A stretch of DNA of 64,000 nucleotides. Origin: an uncultured Eubacteriales bacterium (GTDB lineage: Bacteria; Bacillota; Clostridia; Christensenellales; CAG-917). Shown here piece after piece: positions 33,623-42,843 of the stretch. The notes beneath the pieces were generated by a model. That model was given only the letters and a program-made list of their open reading frames with translations, made no database searches and was not told the origin of the DNA. The translations under genes were made by a program, and so were the position numbers. The stretch's first letter is position 1. Each line of letters begins with the position of its first letter. The stretch spans positions 22,488 to 86,487 of the forward strand of contig URIX01000002.1 in assembly GCA_900547975.1 (NCBI GenBank), written 5' to 3'.

Positions 33623-34420
33623 TATAACGAGGTCTTCTATAAATTGCTTTTGTATCGGTTTTTTTGTTGCAGGCTATATTCTTTCGTGTTCTGGACAGGC
33701 AGGAATAGTAGTAGTGTATATCGCCTGTCATAGTCGTTCCGCTTATTCCGACCATTTTGTGCTTACAATCTCCGCAAATAAGTTTGCCGGATAGGATGTA
33801 ATCGTAAATCTCTTTCTTGCGACTAGGCGCACGCTTATTCTCTTTATGTACGGCGCAGACCTTTGCCCATAACTCGTCCGATATGAGTTTCGGAAATATG
33901 TTATCGTATTTCGTACCTTGACGTTCCACGACTCCGTTGTATTTTGTATTGCGCAAAACGTGATATATCAACGATACTCGTATTGGTTGTCCGTCACGAT
34001 TTCTATATCCGCATTCTTTGAAATGCTTTTCTATTGCGTTTGCGGTATAGCCTTGTGCGCACTTGGTGAACATCTCGACGACGAGCGGCGCTTCTATGGG
34101 GTGGGGAACGTATTTTTTATCTATAATATCGTATCCGAAAACGCTGTGTCCGCCCGTTGCGTTGCCTTTGAGCCAACTTTCCCGAAGTCCGCGATTCACC
34201 TTTTGTGTGAGTTCTTCCGAGAAGTATTGGTTGAATCCTTCGAGTATCGTTTCCATCATTCGTCCTTCGGGTGTATCCGTAATGCGTTCCATTGCGGACA
34301 AAAGTGCAACTCCGTTGTCTTGCAACGTCTTTTTATTGATAACGGATTCAACTTTATTTCTCACAAATCTGTCCAACTTGTAAACGATGACGTAAACGTG
34401 AGCGAATAAACAAACAAGAA
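33622..34420 (-). pseudogene. Large serine recombinase remnant
   Basis: A ~265-codon remnant. The sequence begins at VYVIVYKLDRFVRNK, so the N-terminal ~80 residues with the catalytic serine are absent. It then has the recombinase domain (EGFNQYFSEELTQ, SVFGYDI, GQPIRVSLIYHVLRNTKYNG) and the zinc ribbon (LICGDCKHKMVGISG, HYYYSCLSR). A frameshift in an A-run near 33650 diverts the frame; the other frame continues properly as KKPIQKQFIEDLV. It is therefore non-functional debris of an integrative element at the left edge of the defence island. Confidence 0.85.
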
Positions 34421-34805
34421 CATCGTTGTGCGCACTTTGGACAAGTGTGAAATCGTGAGCGAACACAGTTCAAACCCTGTTGTGATATAAACTACCGACA
34501 GCGTAGCATATATCCGTTTTAAAGCGTGAATGGGTCAAAAGATAGTTTGCGTGGTAAAAATATGTTTTTAATGGGTAAAAAGGTGTTGTGGATGAGAGGG
34601 GGATGGGGTGTGTACGCCGAAAAGACAAAAGCAGATTTCGCAACTTGATATAAAAAAAGATAAAAATCTGCCTATGAAAAAGAGGACAAAAAATCGCATT
34701 GCCGATATGCGAGAAAAACGGGCCCGATTCGCCAAGCGGTTTAGCGCGAACGGCCCGTTCCGCACGGCTGCGATTTTGCCTTTTTAGGCGGTTTGTTTTT
34801 ATACA

Positions 34806-34867
34806 AGGCGTATGCTTGTCTCGGCGAGGCGCAGCCGAGCCGACTTGTTCAAGACAAGCATACGCCT
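34806..34867. other. Perfect 16-bp stem-loop
   Basis: AGGCGTATGCTTGTCT (34806-34821) and AGACAAGCATACGCCT (34852-34867) are exact inverted repeats; an inner CGGC..GCCG stem lies in the loop. It shares the word GTATGCTTGT with the hairpin at 33323. The stretch 34421-35085 otherwise holds only another palindrome-rich piece (ACGGGCC..GGCCCGT, about 34719-34757) and no gene. Confidence 0.65.
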
Positions 34868-35085
34868 AAGTGCCCGAAAACATTGTTTTCTTTCGTCTTA
34901 CGCTGCAAATATTGACTATTCGGGACAATGATGCTAAAATATATTAGACATAATGAAAATATTCTAGTATTTAGAGATTGTTTCAAATATCACAACAAAA
35001 TTTGTAGTATTTAGAAAACAATCTTGCATCCGAACGCAAGGTAAAAGTGTTTGGCAATAAAAAGAGCAATTGCGTGTTATAGATA

Positions 35086-35517
35086 ATGACTAAAACCCAA
35101 GAAGAAATTACGCGAAACATGCGTAGCAATAAATGCAGAGATACAAAACCGGAGTTATTGTTGCGCAGCGAACTATGGAAACGCGGATTACGATATAGGA
35201 AAAACTATAAAAAATTAGTCGGAAAACCCGATATCGTATTTGTAGGAAAGAAAATCGCGATTTTCGTAGACGGAAAAATGTGGCACGGATACGACTGGGA
35301 AAATCAGAAAAACGATTTCAAATCGCATCGAGATTTTTGGATTCCGAAAATAGAACGCAACATCGCTCGTGACAAGTTCGTAAATCAACAATTGGAAAAC
35401 GACGGGTGGACTGTGCTGAGATTTTGGGATTTCGAAATAAAAAAACACCTTTCGGATTGTGCAGATAAAATAGAAAACATATACAACGAAAAAAAGATCA
35501 TCGGAACGGAGATATAA
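35086..35517 (+). CDS. Very short patch repair endonuclease (Vsr family)
   Basis: A 143-residue Vsr-type nickase that cuts beside T:G mismatches arising from deamination of 5-methylcytosine. Motifs are typical: MRSNKCRDTKPELLLRSELW, GKPDIVFVGKKIAIFVDGKM with the catalytic Asp, WHGYDW, and FWIPKIERNIARDKFV. It opens the island operon and is followed at 1 bp by a C5-cytosine methyltransferase, the usual partnership. It has no strong ribosome site. It presumably repairs damage at sites methylated by the enzymes of the same operon. Confidence 0.93.
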   Translation: MTKTQEEITRNMRSNKCRDTKPELLLRSELWKRGLRYRKNYKKLVGKPDIVFVGKKIAIFVDGKMWHGYDWENQKNDFKSHRDFWIPKIERNIARDKFVNQQLENDGWTVLRFWDFEIKKHLSDCADKIENIYNEKKIIGTEI

Positions 35518-35518
35518 G

Positions 35519-36526
35519 ATGTTAAAAAGTATTGATTTATTCGCAGGTATCGGCGGCATTCGGCTCGGGTTCGAAAATGCCTTCGGCGACGAATTGAAAA
35601 CGGTATTCGTCAGCGAATGGGACGAATACGCTCAAAAAACTTATAAGGCGAATTTCCACGACGATTTCGAAATCGCCGGCGATATAACGAAGATAAAGGA
35701 AACGGATATTCCCGACTTCGATATATGTCTTGCGGGATTCCCTTGTCAGGCATTCAGTTTGGCAGGACAGCGCAAGGGCTTTAAAGACGATTATAAAGGA
35801 ATGTCTCGCGGCACGTTATTTTTCGACGTGGCGAGAATTTGCGCCGAGAAAAAACCGAAAGTAATTTTCTGCGAAAACGTAAAAGGTTTGACGATACACG
35901 ACAAAGGAAGAACATTCGAAATTATTACCGAAACACTCAAAGAAATCGGTTATACTCCGTTCGAACAAATATTAAACAGCCGTAATTTCGGCGTTCCGCA
36001 AAACAGAGAACGCATTTATATCGTTGCATTCAGAAACGATATAGCCCCGAAAGAATTTATCTTCCCCGCGAAAACCGACGATACGAAACGTATTCGCGAT
36101 ATTATGGAAGAAAATCCCGTTCCCGCGAAATATTATCTCAGCACCTGCTATATGGACACTCTTATCAGACATAAAGAACGTCACGCGGCGAAAGGACACG
36201 GTTTCGGATATGAAATTCGAGATCTCGACGACGTTTCGGGCGCAATTGTATGCGGCGGTATGGGCAGAGAAAGAAATTTGATTATAGATAAAAGACAGAC
36301 GAATTTAACGCCTACTACCCACATTAAGGGTGAAATCAATAAAGACGGCATTCGCAAAATGACTCCGAGAGAATGGGCAAGACTGCAAGGGTTTCCGGAC
36401 GATTACAAATTCGTTTTGGCGGACGTTCATCTTTACAAGCAATTCGGAAACAGCGTAACCGTTCCCGTAATACAAGCAATAGCGGAAAAAATCAAAGAGG
36501 TACTCGATAAAAATGGCAGAGATTAA
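35519..36526 (+). CDS. C5-cytosine DNA methyltransferase (M1)
   Basis: Transfers a methyl group from SAM to C5 of cytosine in a specific sequence. The 335-residue chain has motif I LKSIDLFAGIGGIRLGFE, catalytic motif IV GFPCQAFS, motif VI ENVKGL, motif VIII QNRERIYIVAF, the target-recognition region (~200-290), and motifs IX-X (TPREWARLQGFPDD, YKQFGNSVTVPV). Overlaps the endonuclease gene by 14 bp. Either this enzyme or M2 is the cognate methylase of the HpaII-type nuclease between them. Confidence 0.95.
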   Translation: MLKSIDLFAGIGGIRLGFENAFGDELKTVFVSEWDEYAQKTYKANFHDDFEIAGDITKIKETDIPDFDICLAGFPCQAFSLAGQRKGFKDDYKGMSRGTLFFDVARICAEKKPKVIFCENVKGLTIHDKGRTFEIITETLKEIGYTPFEQILNSRNFGVPQNRERIYIVAFRNDIAPKEFIFPAKTDDTKRIRDIMEENPVPAKYYLSTCYMDTLIRHKERHAAKGHGFGYEIRDLDDVSGAIVCGGMGRERNLIIDKRQTNLTPTTHIKGEINKDGIRKMTPREWARLQGFPDDYKFVLADVHLYKQFGNSVTVPVIQAIAEKIKEVLDKNGRD

Positions 36527-37679
36527 AGGGAAAAATAAGGGCGAATGGTCCGAAATGTACATTTTCTTCAAATTAATGTCCGATAGAAAAGTTTACGTCG
36601 CGGACAAAGATATGAATAAACTGAAAGACGTATTCTTAAATATCGTCAGTATTATTCGTGAAGAAGTTGCGGGTAAAGAATATCGTTATTTTACGGGCGA
36701 TAAAGTGGTTATCACGCTTAACGGCGAAACCGTAATGACTTTGGATTCTTCATTGTTTACGGAAAAAGCCGCACGCGTTTGGAAAATGATAACCGAAAAT
36801 AAGGGCAATACTACTTTTACCGACGACGAAATCAGAGAATTTCTCGAGTCGATTTTCATTCACAATATATCGGCTCCCGCACAAAAGAAAAACGATTATT
36901 TCGGCGGCACGAAAGATATCGTTCTCGATACGATAGATTATCGCTCCGGCGTAAGTCAAATAATGGGCTTTTCCTGTAAATCGGATATCGATGCCGCATC
37001 GACGCTATTCAATGCAAGCGGAGATAATACTAATTTCGAGTACGAACTGGTCGGAAATATAAACGACGATGTAATGAACGAATTTAATTCGTTATTTAAC
37101 GAAGTGATCCGGAAAGGCGTAGTTTGTCACGACGTGGCAACCGGCAGCCGTATGAATTATTTGAAGTCCTGTGGCATCGATGTAAAATTCGTAAATCCCG
37201 TAAAGGAAACCGCAAGACAAAATTTGATACGTTGCGGCGGTTTGGAAACTCCTGCCATTGTTGCGGAGATGTTGAAATATTACTACTACGACAAATCGGG
37301 AGCGGATACATCTCTCGATGAAGCGATTAAACATCTTGCCGAATCCGATCCCGCAGGGTATTCTTTCGGCGAGTTATACGATACATATCATCTGAAAATA
37401 GCAAATCTTTTGTATTCCATGTTCACGGGCTTGCGTTTTTCAAAACCGTGGAACGGCAAATCCGATGTGAGCGGCGGATATATCGTTGTTAAACGCGACG
37501 GCGACGTCGTTGCTTTCCACTCCTGCATTGCCGACGAATTCAAGGATTTTCTTGTGGACAAATTAAAGTTCGAAGCACCGTCTTGCAGTCGTCACGATTA
37601 TATGTCGATTTATAAAAAAGACGACGGCAAATACTATCTGAAATTTGCCCTGCAATTCAGATTTAAATTGAAAAAATAA
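36513..37679 (+). CDS. HpaII-family type II restriction endonuclease
   Basis: A 388-residue protein that opens with KGEWSEMYIFFKLMSDRKVY, the start pattern of the HpaII family, whose members cut CCGG. Further shared features are DYRSGVSQIMGFSCKSDID (likely catalytic core with Asp and a Ser-Lys pair) and the C-terminal GGYIVVKRDGDVVAFHSC, DYMSIYKKDDGKYYLKFALQ. It sits between two C5 methyltransferases and overlaps the first by 14 bp. Specificity for CCGG is inferred from family membership, not shown by the sequence. Confidence 0.85.
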   Translation: MAEIKGKNKGEWSEMYIFFKLMSDRKVYVADKDMNKLKDVFLNIVSIIREEVAGKEYRYFTGDKVVITLNGETVMTLDSSLFTEKAARVWKMITENKGNTTFTDDEIREFLESIFIHNISAPAQKKNDYFGGTKDIVLDTIDYRSGVSQIMGFSCKSDIDAASTLFNASGDNTNFEYELVGNINDDVMNEFNSLFNEVIRKGVVCHDVATGSRMNYLKSCGIDVKFVNPVKETARQNLIRCGGLETPAIVAEMLKYYYYDKSGADTSLDEAIKHLAESDPAGYSFGELYDTYHLKIANLLYSMFTGLRFSKPWNGKSDVSGGYIVVKRDGDVVAFHSCIADEFKDFLVDKLKFEAPSCSRHDYMSIYKKDDGKYYLKFALQFRFKLKK

Positions 37680-38614
37680 TGAGAGTATGCAGTTTGTTTT
37701 GCGGAATCGGCGGAATAGACCTTGCCTTTACGCAAGCCGGGCATGAAATCGTATGGGCTAACGATATCGATAAATATGCCTGCATGACCTATCGGCACAA
37801 TTTCCCCGAGTCGGTTTTGATCGAAGGCGATATTCGCGCGATCGATAAACACGATATCCCCGATTTCGATATACTTGCGGCAGGGTTTCCTTGCCAACCG
37901 TTTTCGGTTTGCGGAAAACAAAAAGGCTTTTCGGACGAACGCGGAAATTTATTCTTCGAAATCGGAAAAGTAATCGATGCGAAACATCCGTCTATCGTGT
38001 TTTTAGAGAATGTGGCAAATCTTATCGAACACGACCACGGTAAAACGTTCAACGTTATTCATAACGAACTTGCGTGGCGCGGATATTTTATTCGCTACCT
38101 GATTGCAGATGCTTGCGATTACGGCATTCCGCAACACAGAATGAGAACCTATATCGTCGCATTTTCGGACAGAACCGCCTGCGAAAATTTTACGTTTCCG
38201 GAAAAAGTTCTGCTCGAAAAACGAATAACAGATATTATCGACGTAACCGTAAAAGCTGACGACAAATATTACTATTCACCCGTTTCTGCAAAGTATCAAC
38301 GTTTAAGTCGATATATTACCGACGAAAAGCAGTTGTATCGATTTGCGGATTACGGTGTCCAATCGGGCAAAGACGGCATATCGTTTACGCTCAAAGCGAA
38401 TATGGGAACGTATTACGACCGAGTGCCGATTATAAAGGATAATTTCGGCATACGAAATATCACGTTGACGGAATGCCTTGCTTTACAAGGTTTCCCGAAA
38501 AGCTTCTCTTTTCCTCTTGCCGTTCCAGAGAGAGAACAATACAAACAAACTGGAAATACTGTGTGCGTAGGAATAATAGAAAAAATAATTAGGTGTATTA
38601 CAAAAGATGAATAA
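37679..38614 (+). CDS. C5-cytosine DNA methyltransferase (M2)
   Basis: A 311-residue cytosine methylase. Motif I MRVCSLFCGIGGIDLAF, motif IV GFPCQPFSVCGKQKG, motif VI ENVANLIEHD, motif VIII PQHRMRTYIVAF, and motifs IX/X (LTECLALQGFPKSF, YKQTGNTVCVGI). Its start codon overlaps the endonuclease stop (TAATG), so the two are coupled; this makes M2 a good candidate for the protecting methylase. The target-recognition domain is short. Overlaps the HNH gene by 8 bp. Confidence 0.95.
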   Translation: MRVCSLFCGIGGIDLAFTQAGHEIVWANDIDKYACMTYRHNFPESVLIEGDIRAIDKHDIPDFDILAAGFPCQPFSVCGKQKGFSDERGNLFFEIGKVIDAKHPSIVFLENVANLIEHDHGKTFNVIHNELAWRGYFIRYLIADACDYGIPQHRMRTYIVAFSDRTACENFTFPEKVLLEKRITDIIDVTVKADDKYYYSPVSAKYQRLSRYITDEKQLYRFADYGVQSGKDGISFTLKANMGTYYDRVPIIKDNFGIRNITLTECLALQGFPKSFSFPLAVPEREQYKQTGNTVCVGIIEKIIRCITKDE

Positions 38615-39179
38615 AATATTTAAATTGCCGACAAAATCCGACTTAAAGAGTCGTACATCTACTATCAGTAATGCTTTTGCAATAGCTATTACTCCGTATA
38701 TTTATCCTTCATTAAATGAAATTGAACACTTTTTAAAGGAATTACATCTTGAACAAGGACAATGTGCATATTGTTTAGGCAAAGCAAACGCAATGGATCA
38801 TGTAAAACCTTTAGTTACAGGTGGACTACCAACCGGATATATTACTGAAATTCGAAATTTAGTTCCTTGCTGTTCAGCTTGTAACAGTGCAAAAGGTGCA
38901 CAGGATTTTAGAGCTTGGTACAAAAGCGAAAAAAATATTAAGCGATTGCACTCTGAGGGATTAACTGATACTGAAATTAATGAGCGTTTTGATATCGTTT
39001 CACGATATATTGATAAAATTCCTGCGCCAATTGATTACAAAACAATACTTGGCGATAACTTGTGGAATGAATTTCTACATAGAAAAGAAGAAATGGTGCG
39101 TCTTCTAAAAGAAGATCAATTGTTTTGCGATGAATTAAGTGCTATAATTAAAAACAAAATCGATTCGGAGAATAATTGA
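38607..39179 (+). CDS. HNH endonuclease, probable restriction enzyme
   Basis: A 190-residue nuclease with a beta-beta-alpha-metal HNH core: CAYCLGKANAMDHVKPLVTG (CxxC and the DHV His-containing element), then NLVPCCSACNSAKGAQDF (the N, second CxxC and KG). The rest is helical and unfamiliar. The gene is visibly AT-richer than the preceding ones, suggesting a separate origin. It lies between two cytosine methylases at 1-2 bp spacing, so a restriction role with M3 is likely. Site unknown. Confidence 0.87.
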   Translation: MNKIFKLPTKSDLKSRTSTISNAFAIAITPYIYPSLNEIEHFLKELHLEQGQCAYCLGKANAMDHVKPLVTGGLPTGYITEIRNLVPCCSACNSAKGAQDFRAWYKSEKNIKRLHSEGLTDTEINERFDIVSRYIDKIPAPIDYKTILGDNLWNEFLHRKEEMVRLLKEDQLFCDELSAIIKNKIDSENN

Positions 39180-39180
39180 T

Positions 39181-40242
39181 ATGCCTTTTGAAGTAATAGA
39201 TTTGTTTTGCGGAGTCGGAGGGCTTACATGCGGAATGCGACAGGCAGGCTTTCGTGTTGTAGCCGGATTCGACAATGATCAAACATGTGAATATACATAT
39301 AGCCACAATAATCATACGGAATTCCATTGTAGAAATATCAAAGAAGTAACAGGAGCGGAAATAAACGGTTGTTATTCGTCCGGTGCTCAGAAAATCCTTG
39401 TAGGTTGCGCGCCATGTCAACCGTTCTCGACAATGAGCTATAAGCGTTTTATTGCATCACCAAGAGAAAATGATATGAAATATGATTTATTATCGGAATT
39501 CGGAAGACTAATAAAGGACGTTCAGCCTGTCATTGTTGCTATGGAAAACGTGCCCGAGTTAAGGAATACAGGTGTTTTTCAAAGCTTTTTAGAAACTTTG
39601 AGAGATAACGGATATTTTACCGACGGCGGTCGTGTTGTATATTGCCCCGATTATGGCATTCCGCAAAACAGGCACAGATTTATTCTATTAGCATCAAGAA
39701 TCGGAGAGATTACACTTCTCCCTCCTACTCACAAGCGAAAAGAAGTAACGGTTCGTCCGTTTATTGAAAAATTACCTCCCATTGCAGCCGGAGAAATGTA
39801 TGAATTCGATAAACTCCACCGCACGGCAAGTCTTTCCGAAATAAATCTAAAACGTATTAAAGCGTCTGTTCCCGGTGGAACTTGGAAAGATTGGCCCGAA
39901 GAATTAAGATGCGCTTGTCACAAAAAAGATTCGGGACAAACATATACGTCTGTTTACGGTAGGATGTCTTGGGATAAAATCGGACCGACTATGACAACAC
40001 AGTTTTTCTGTTACGGCACAGGACGATACGGTCATCCGGAACAAGATAGAGCTCTATCCTTACGCGAAGGAGCTTTGTTGCAAACGTTTCCCCGAGATTA
40101 CGAATTCTTCCCGCCAGACGTCACTGATTATTGCATGAGAGACGTGGCACGGCACATAGGGAATGCTGTTCCTGTTCGCTTGGGCGAAATCATAGGATGC
40201 TCAATAAATAAACATTTAGAAAAATATACGGAGGTGCACTAA
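39181..40242 (+). CDS. C5-cytosine DNA methyltransferase (M3)
   Basis: A 353-residue cytosine methylase: motif I VIDLFCGVGGLTCGMRQAG, motif IV GCAPCQPFSTM, motif VI MENVPELRN, motif VIII PQNRHRFILLAS, and motifs IX-X (REGALLQTFPRDYEF, HIGNAVPVRLGE). The long YKRFIASPRENDMKYD insert and the GMRQAG/ENVPEL style differ from M1 and M2 and are typical of methylases linked to HNH nucleases and GHKL ATPases. Its stop overlaps the next start (TAATG) with GGAGG upstream, tying M3 to the GHKL-TIR gene. Confidence 0.95.
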   Translation: MPFEVIDLFCGVGGLTCGMRQAGFRVVAGFDNDQTCEYTYSHNNHTEFHCRNIKEVTGAEINGCYSSGAQKILVGCAPCQPFSTMSYKRFIASPRENDMKYDLLSEFGRLIKDVQPVIVAMENVPELRNTGVFQSFLETLRDNGYFTDGGRVVYCPDYGIPQNRHRFILLASRIGEITLLPPTHKRKEVTVRPFIEKLPPIAAGEMYEFDKLHRTASLSEINLKRIKASVPGGTWKDWPEELRCACHKKDSGQTYTSVYGRMSWDKIGPTMTTQFFCYGTGRYGHPEQDRALSLREGALLQTFPRDYEFFPPDVTDYCMRDVARHIGNAVPVRLGEIIGCSINKHLEKYTEVH

Positions 40243-42128
40243 TGCCAATAGACTTTAAATTAAAAGTTAGTCCGAGAATGCTTGAATTGCTCAGTAAAGA
40301 TTTGTATACAAATATGTATTTCGTATTGGCTGAGTTAATCGCCAATTCATATGATGCAGATGCTGAAAATGTATATGTGTATATTGATGATGATGAAATA
40401 CGGGTAGAAGATGATGGTAACGGTATGAGCCCGGACAATCTAAACGATAAGTATTTATTGGTTGGCGGGGAATCCAGAAATTCCGAAGATAATGCACGCA
40501 CATCTAGGAAGAATCGTTTAAAAATGGGAAGGAAAGGAGTTGGTAAATTGTCGGCGCTTTCTATTTCAAACGGTTTTAAACTAGTTACTGTTTGTGATGG
40601 ATATACCATTGGATTGTTTATTCCGAATCGTATAGAACATGATGATGAATCGTTAAGAGTTTTGAGCCAAAACGAGTTTTCATTAAAAAGAATTACGAAT
40701 CATGGAACGGCTGTTATAATGGAGTCGCCGAAGGTGGCAATTCCGAAGCTACAAGATACTGTATTAAAGAATCTTGCAAAAATATTTCCAAATGATATAG
40801 AAGATTTTAAAATACATGTTGTGTTTAAAGGCGAAGAGAAGATTTTGATTCCCGATGAGAAAGACGTGATTATGCGGTTGGCTTCGTTTATTTCTATAGG
40901 GGACGAAAAAAGATATTTGGCTGAATCGTTGCCAACAAATGAGAAAAATTTACAAAAGGATCATTTGGATGCTTATGAAGAAACTATAGAAATGTATGAT
41001 AGTAACAATGTGCTTAAAGAAATTACGGTGCGCATATATGGCTGGATTGGTACTTACAAAACTACTCGCGGGATGAAGAGGGAAATTAATGAGTTTTCAG
41101 ACAACTATTTGGCAATTTTCGCACACAATAAAATGGGATTGCGAAATATATTACCAATAATCGGAAAAAACCGTGTTTATGAGAGTTATATTGTTGGGAA
41201 TTTGTATATAGATGCCTTTGAAGCTGCTAATTTCCCAGACATGGCAGGAACAAACCGTCAAGGTTATAATGAAAACGATCCCAGGTGGATTACAGCATTA
41301 AAATATATAAGAGAAATAACGGATAGAATTGTAAAACTGCATGAACAGTTTGCCATTGCCGAGAAAATTGAAAAAGACACGGAAAAAGAAGCGAAAAAAG
41401 AAGCCGATGAGTTAGCTTTGAAAGAACGTCTTGACCGCGCTACCAAAAATATAACAGAAAATATAGCGCGTAAAATAAATGATAATACGTCTCCTGAACA
41501 GATCAAGCAAGCGGTTTCATCGGAAATTGAAGCCATGAAACCCATTCTCGGATTTAAGTCTATAGTGGATGCGAATAAAAAGAAAATAATGATAAGCCAA
41601 ACATGGAAAGATAAAATTGTATCCGATGTAATTTATCAAATGCTTCTATTTAATGGCGTACCCAAAGAGGACATCATATATTCAAATGGACCCGATCCGG
41701 AAACGAACTTACCTGAACGAGATATTTATGGTTATCTACAGAAATTCTTTATTCACAGTGCATCCACCGAAATGATATATGTGCTGTTTGTAACAAGTAA
41801 GAATGTTTTGAATGTTGAAGAAGATAACCCTTCTGCGAGTTGGGGCGTTTTAATGGAAATAGGTGCGGCATGGGTTACGAAAAAAGATCACTGGATTTTT
41901 AATATAGACAATTTCAAGCCCGAGCAGCCGCTTAATATTGAAGATAAATGGGTCGCAATTTATACGATAGATGATGAAGCTGGAAACAAAATTTTATCTC
42001 TAACAGAGGCTATGGCAAATAGCTTTTGCAATAAAATAATTGCAACCTGTTCCGCATGCGGATATACCGCAAAAGCTTTTGAGAATAATAAAAAGTATTT
42101 GGTAGATAACTTTGTAGCGATTTGTTAA
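40242..42128 (+). CDS. GHKL (MORC/HSP90-like) ATPase with C-terminal TIR-like domain
   Basis: A 628-residue two-part protein. Residues ~15-200 are a GHKL ATPase: N-box ELIANSYDADAENV, G1 VEDDGNGMS, G2 GRKGVGKLSALSIS, G3 NHGTAVIM. A second alpha/beta domain (to ~370) and a charged coiled-coil (EKIEKDTEKEAKKEADELAL, ~375-410) follow. From ~447 a TIR-like flavodoxin fold appears: KIMISQTWKDKIVSDVIYQM, GVPKEDIIYSNG, DIYGYLQKFFIHSASTEMIY, and SASWGVLMEIGAAW, where the Glu matches the NADase glutamate of SxxW/CxxE. GHKL ATPases of the MORC group are known companions of methylases; a TIR effector suggests an NAD-depleting abortive defence. This mechanism is inferred. Confidence 0.82.
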   Translation: MPIDFKLKVSPRMLELLSKDLYTNMYFVLAELIANSYDADAENVYVYIDDDEIRVEDDGNGMSPDNLNDKYLLVGGESRNSEDNARTSRKNRLKMGRKGVGKLSALSISNGFKLVTVCDGYTIGLFIPNRIEHDDESLRVLSQNEFSLKRITNHGTAVIMESPKVAIPKLQDTVLKNLAKIFPNDIEDFKIHVVFKGEEKILIPDEKDVIMRLASFISIGDEKRYLAESLPTNEKNLQKDHLDAYEETIEMYDSNNVLKEITVRIYGWIGTYKTTRGMKREINEFSDNYLAIFAHNKMGLRNILPIIGKNRVYESYIVGNLYIDAFEAANFPDMAGTNRQGYNENDPRWITALKYIREITDRIVKLHEQFAIAEKIEKDTEKEAKKEADELALKERLDRATKNITENIARKINDNTSPEQIKQAVSSEIEAMKPILGFKSIVDANKKKIMISQTWKDKIVSDVIYQMLLFNGVPKEDIIYSNGPDPETNLPERDIYGYLQKFFIHSASTEMIYVLFVTSKNVLNVEEDNPSASWGVLMEIGAAWVTKKDHWIFNIDNFKPEQPLNIEDKWVAIYTIDDEAGNKILSLTEAMANSFCNKIIATCSACGYTAKAFENNKKYLVDNFVAIC

Positions 42129-42211
42129 AAACGACAAAGTGTAAAAAATAGGAATGGCATTTTGATCTATGCAATTTTTTGGCATTTGGCTGCAACAGTA
42201 TAGCACAAAAA

Positions 42212-42832
42212 TCATTCATAAATTGCGGCATATCGTTGTCGCATTTTGATGAAGTATTCAAACACGGTGGATTGCGCTCGCTCGAGTATGGCGGCGATTT
42301 CGGGATAACTCAGTCCGTTTTGCCTACATTCGAGCGCAATTCTCATATTGTCCGTCAAATTGAGGCTGTCAACGATTGAATCATAGACGGTATAGTCTTT
42401 GACAACATCTTCTTCAATCTCGCAAGACGGTTCACTTACGGGTGTTAAAGCGTCAAGGCTCACGGAGCGGTAGTAATCGCTTGTTTTTCGTGTGATAAGT
42501 TTAGACATTGATCTAATGCACGCAATCTTGACCGTTATTGCCTTGCCCTTTTTATCGTATGCCAAAACGTCGTTTAATTGCTTTCCGTAATGATTACAAA
42601 GGAATAGCGCGCCTTCTTGCACTAAATCATAACTGTCGCTGAAAGTGTGGTTAATATCTTTTTTACGTTTTATATCAACGCATAGGTCTGCATATATCTT
42701 TTGCATTTTGGCTCCCATATATCCGATGAGGAATCGTGTTTCATACATCGCCAACTGTTCTGCCATTGCAAGAACGTTGTTATGAGAGATTGTTTCTTTG
42801 AAAACGTCATAATTTTCAATATGTTTTTTCAT
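42212..42832 (-). CDS. Sigma-70-like regulatory protein
   Basis: A 206-residue protein with sigma-factor layout. A region-2-like helix block (HTFSDSYDLVQEGALFLCNH) and a C-terminal region-4-like helix-turn-helix (NMRIALECRQNGLSYPEIAAI, AQSTVFEYFIKMRQRY) are seen, separated by a linker with the acidic CEIEEDVVKDYTVYD. Such proteins occur on integrative elements of Bacillota, where they drive element genes. It is convergent with the defence operon. Start 42832 (MKKHIEN) is chosen because GGAG lies 11 bases upstream; a longer frame (to 42886) runs into one arm of an inverted repeat. Role uncertain. Confidence 0.7.
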   Translation of the reverse strand: MKKHIENYDVFKETISHNNVLAMAEQLAMYETRFLIGYMGAKMQKIYADLCVDIKRKKDINHTFSDSYDLVQEGALFLCNHYGKQLNDVLAYDKKGKAITVKIACIRSMSKLITRKTSDYYRSVSLDALTPVSEPSCEIEEDVVKDYTVYDSIVDSLNLTDNMRIALECRQNGLSYPEIAAILERAQSTVFEYFIKMRQRYAAIYE

Positions 42833-42843
42833 TTTGGAATGCG

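Noticed and set aside
34568..34765. 65-codon minus-strand frame in the gap before vsr
   Set aside because: Lies over a GC palindrome and a purine-rich run with no ribosome site.
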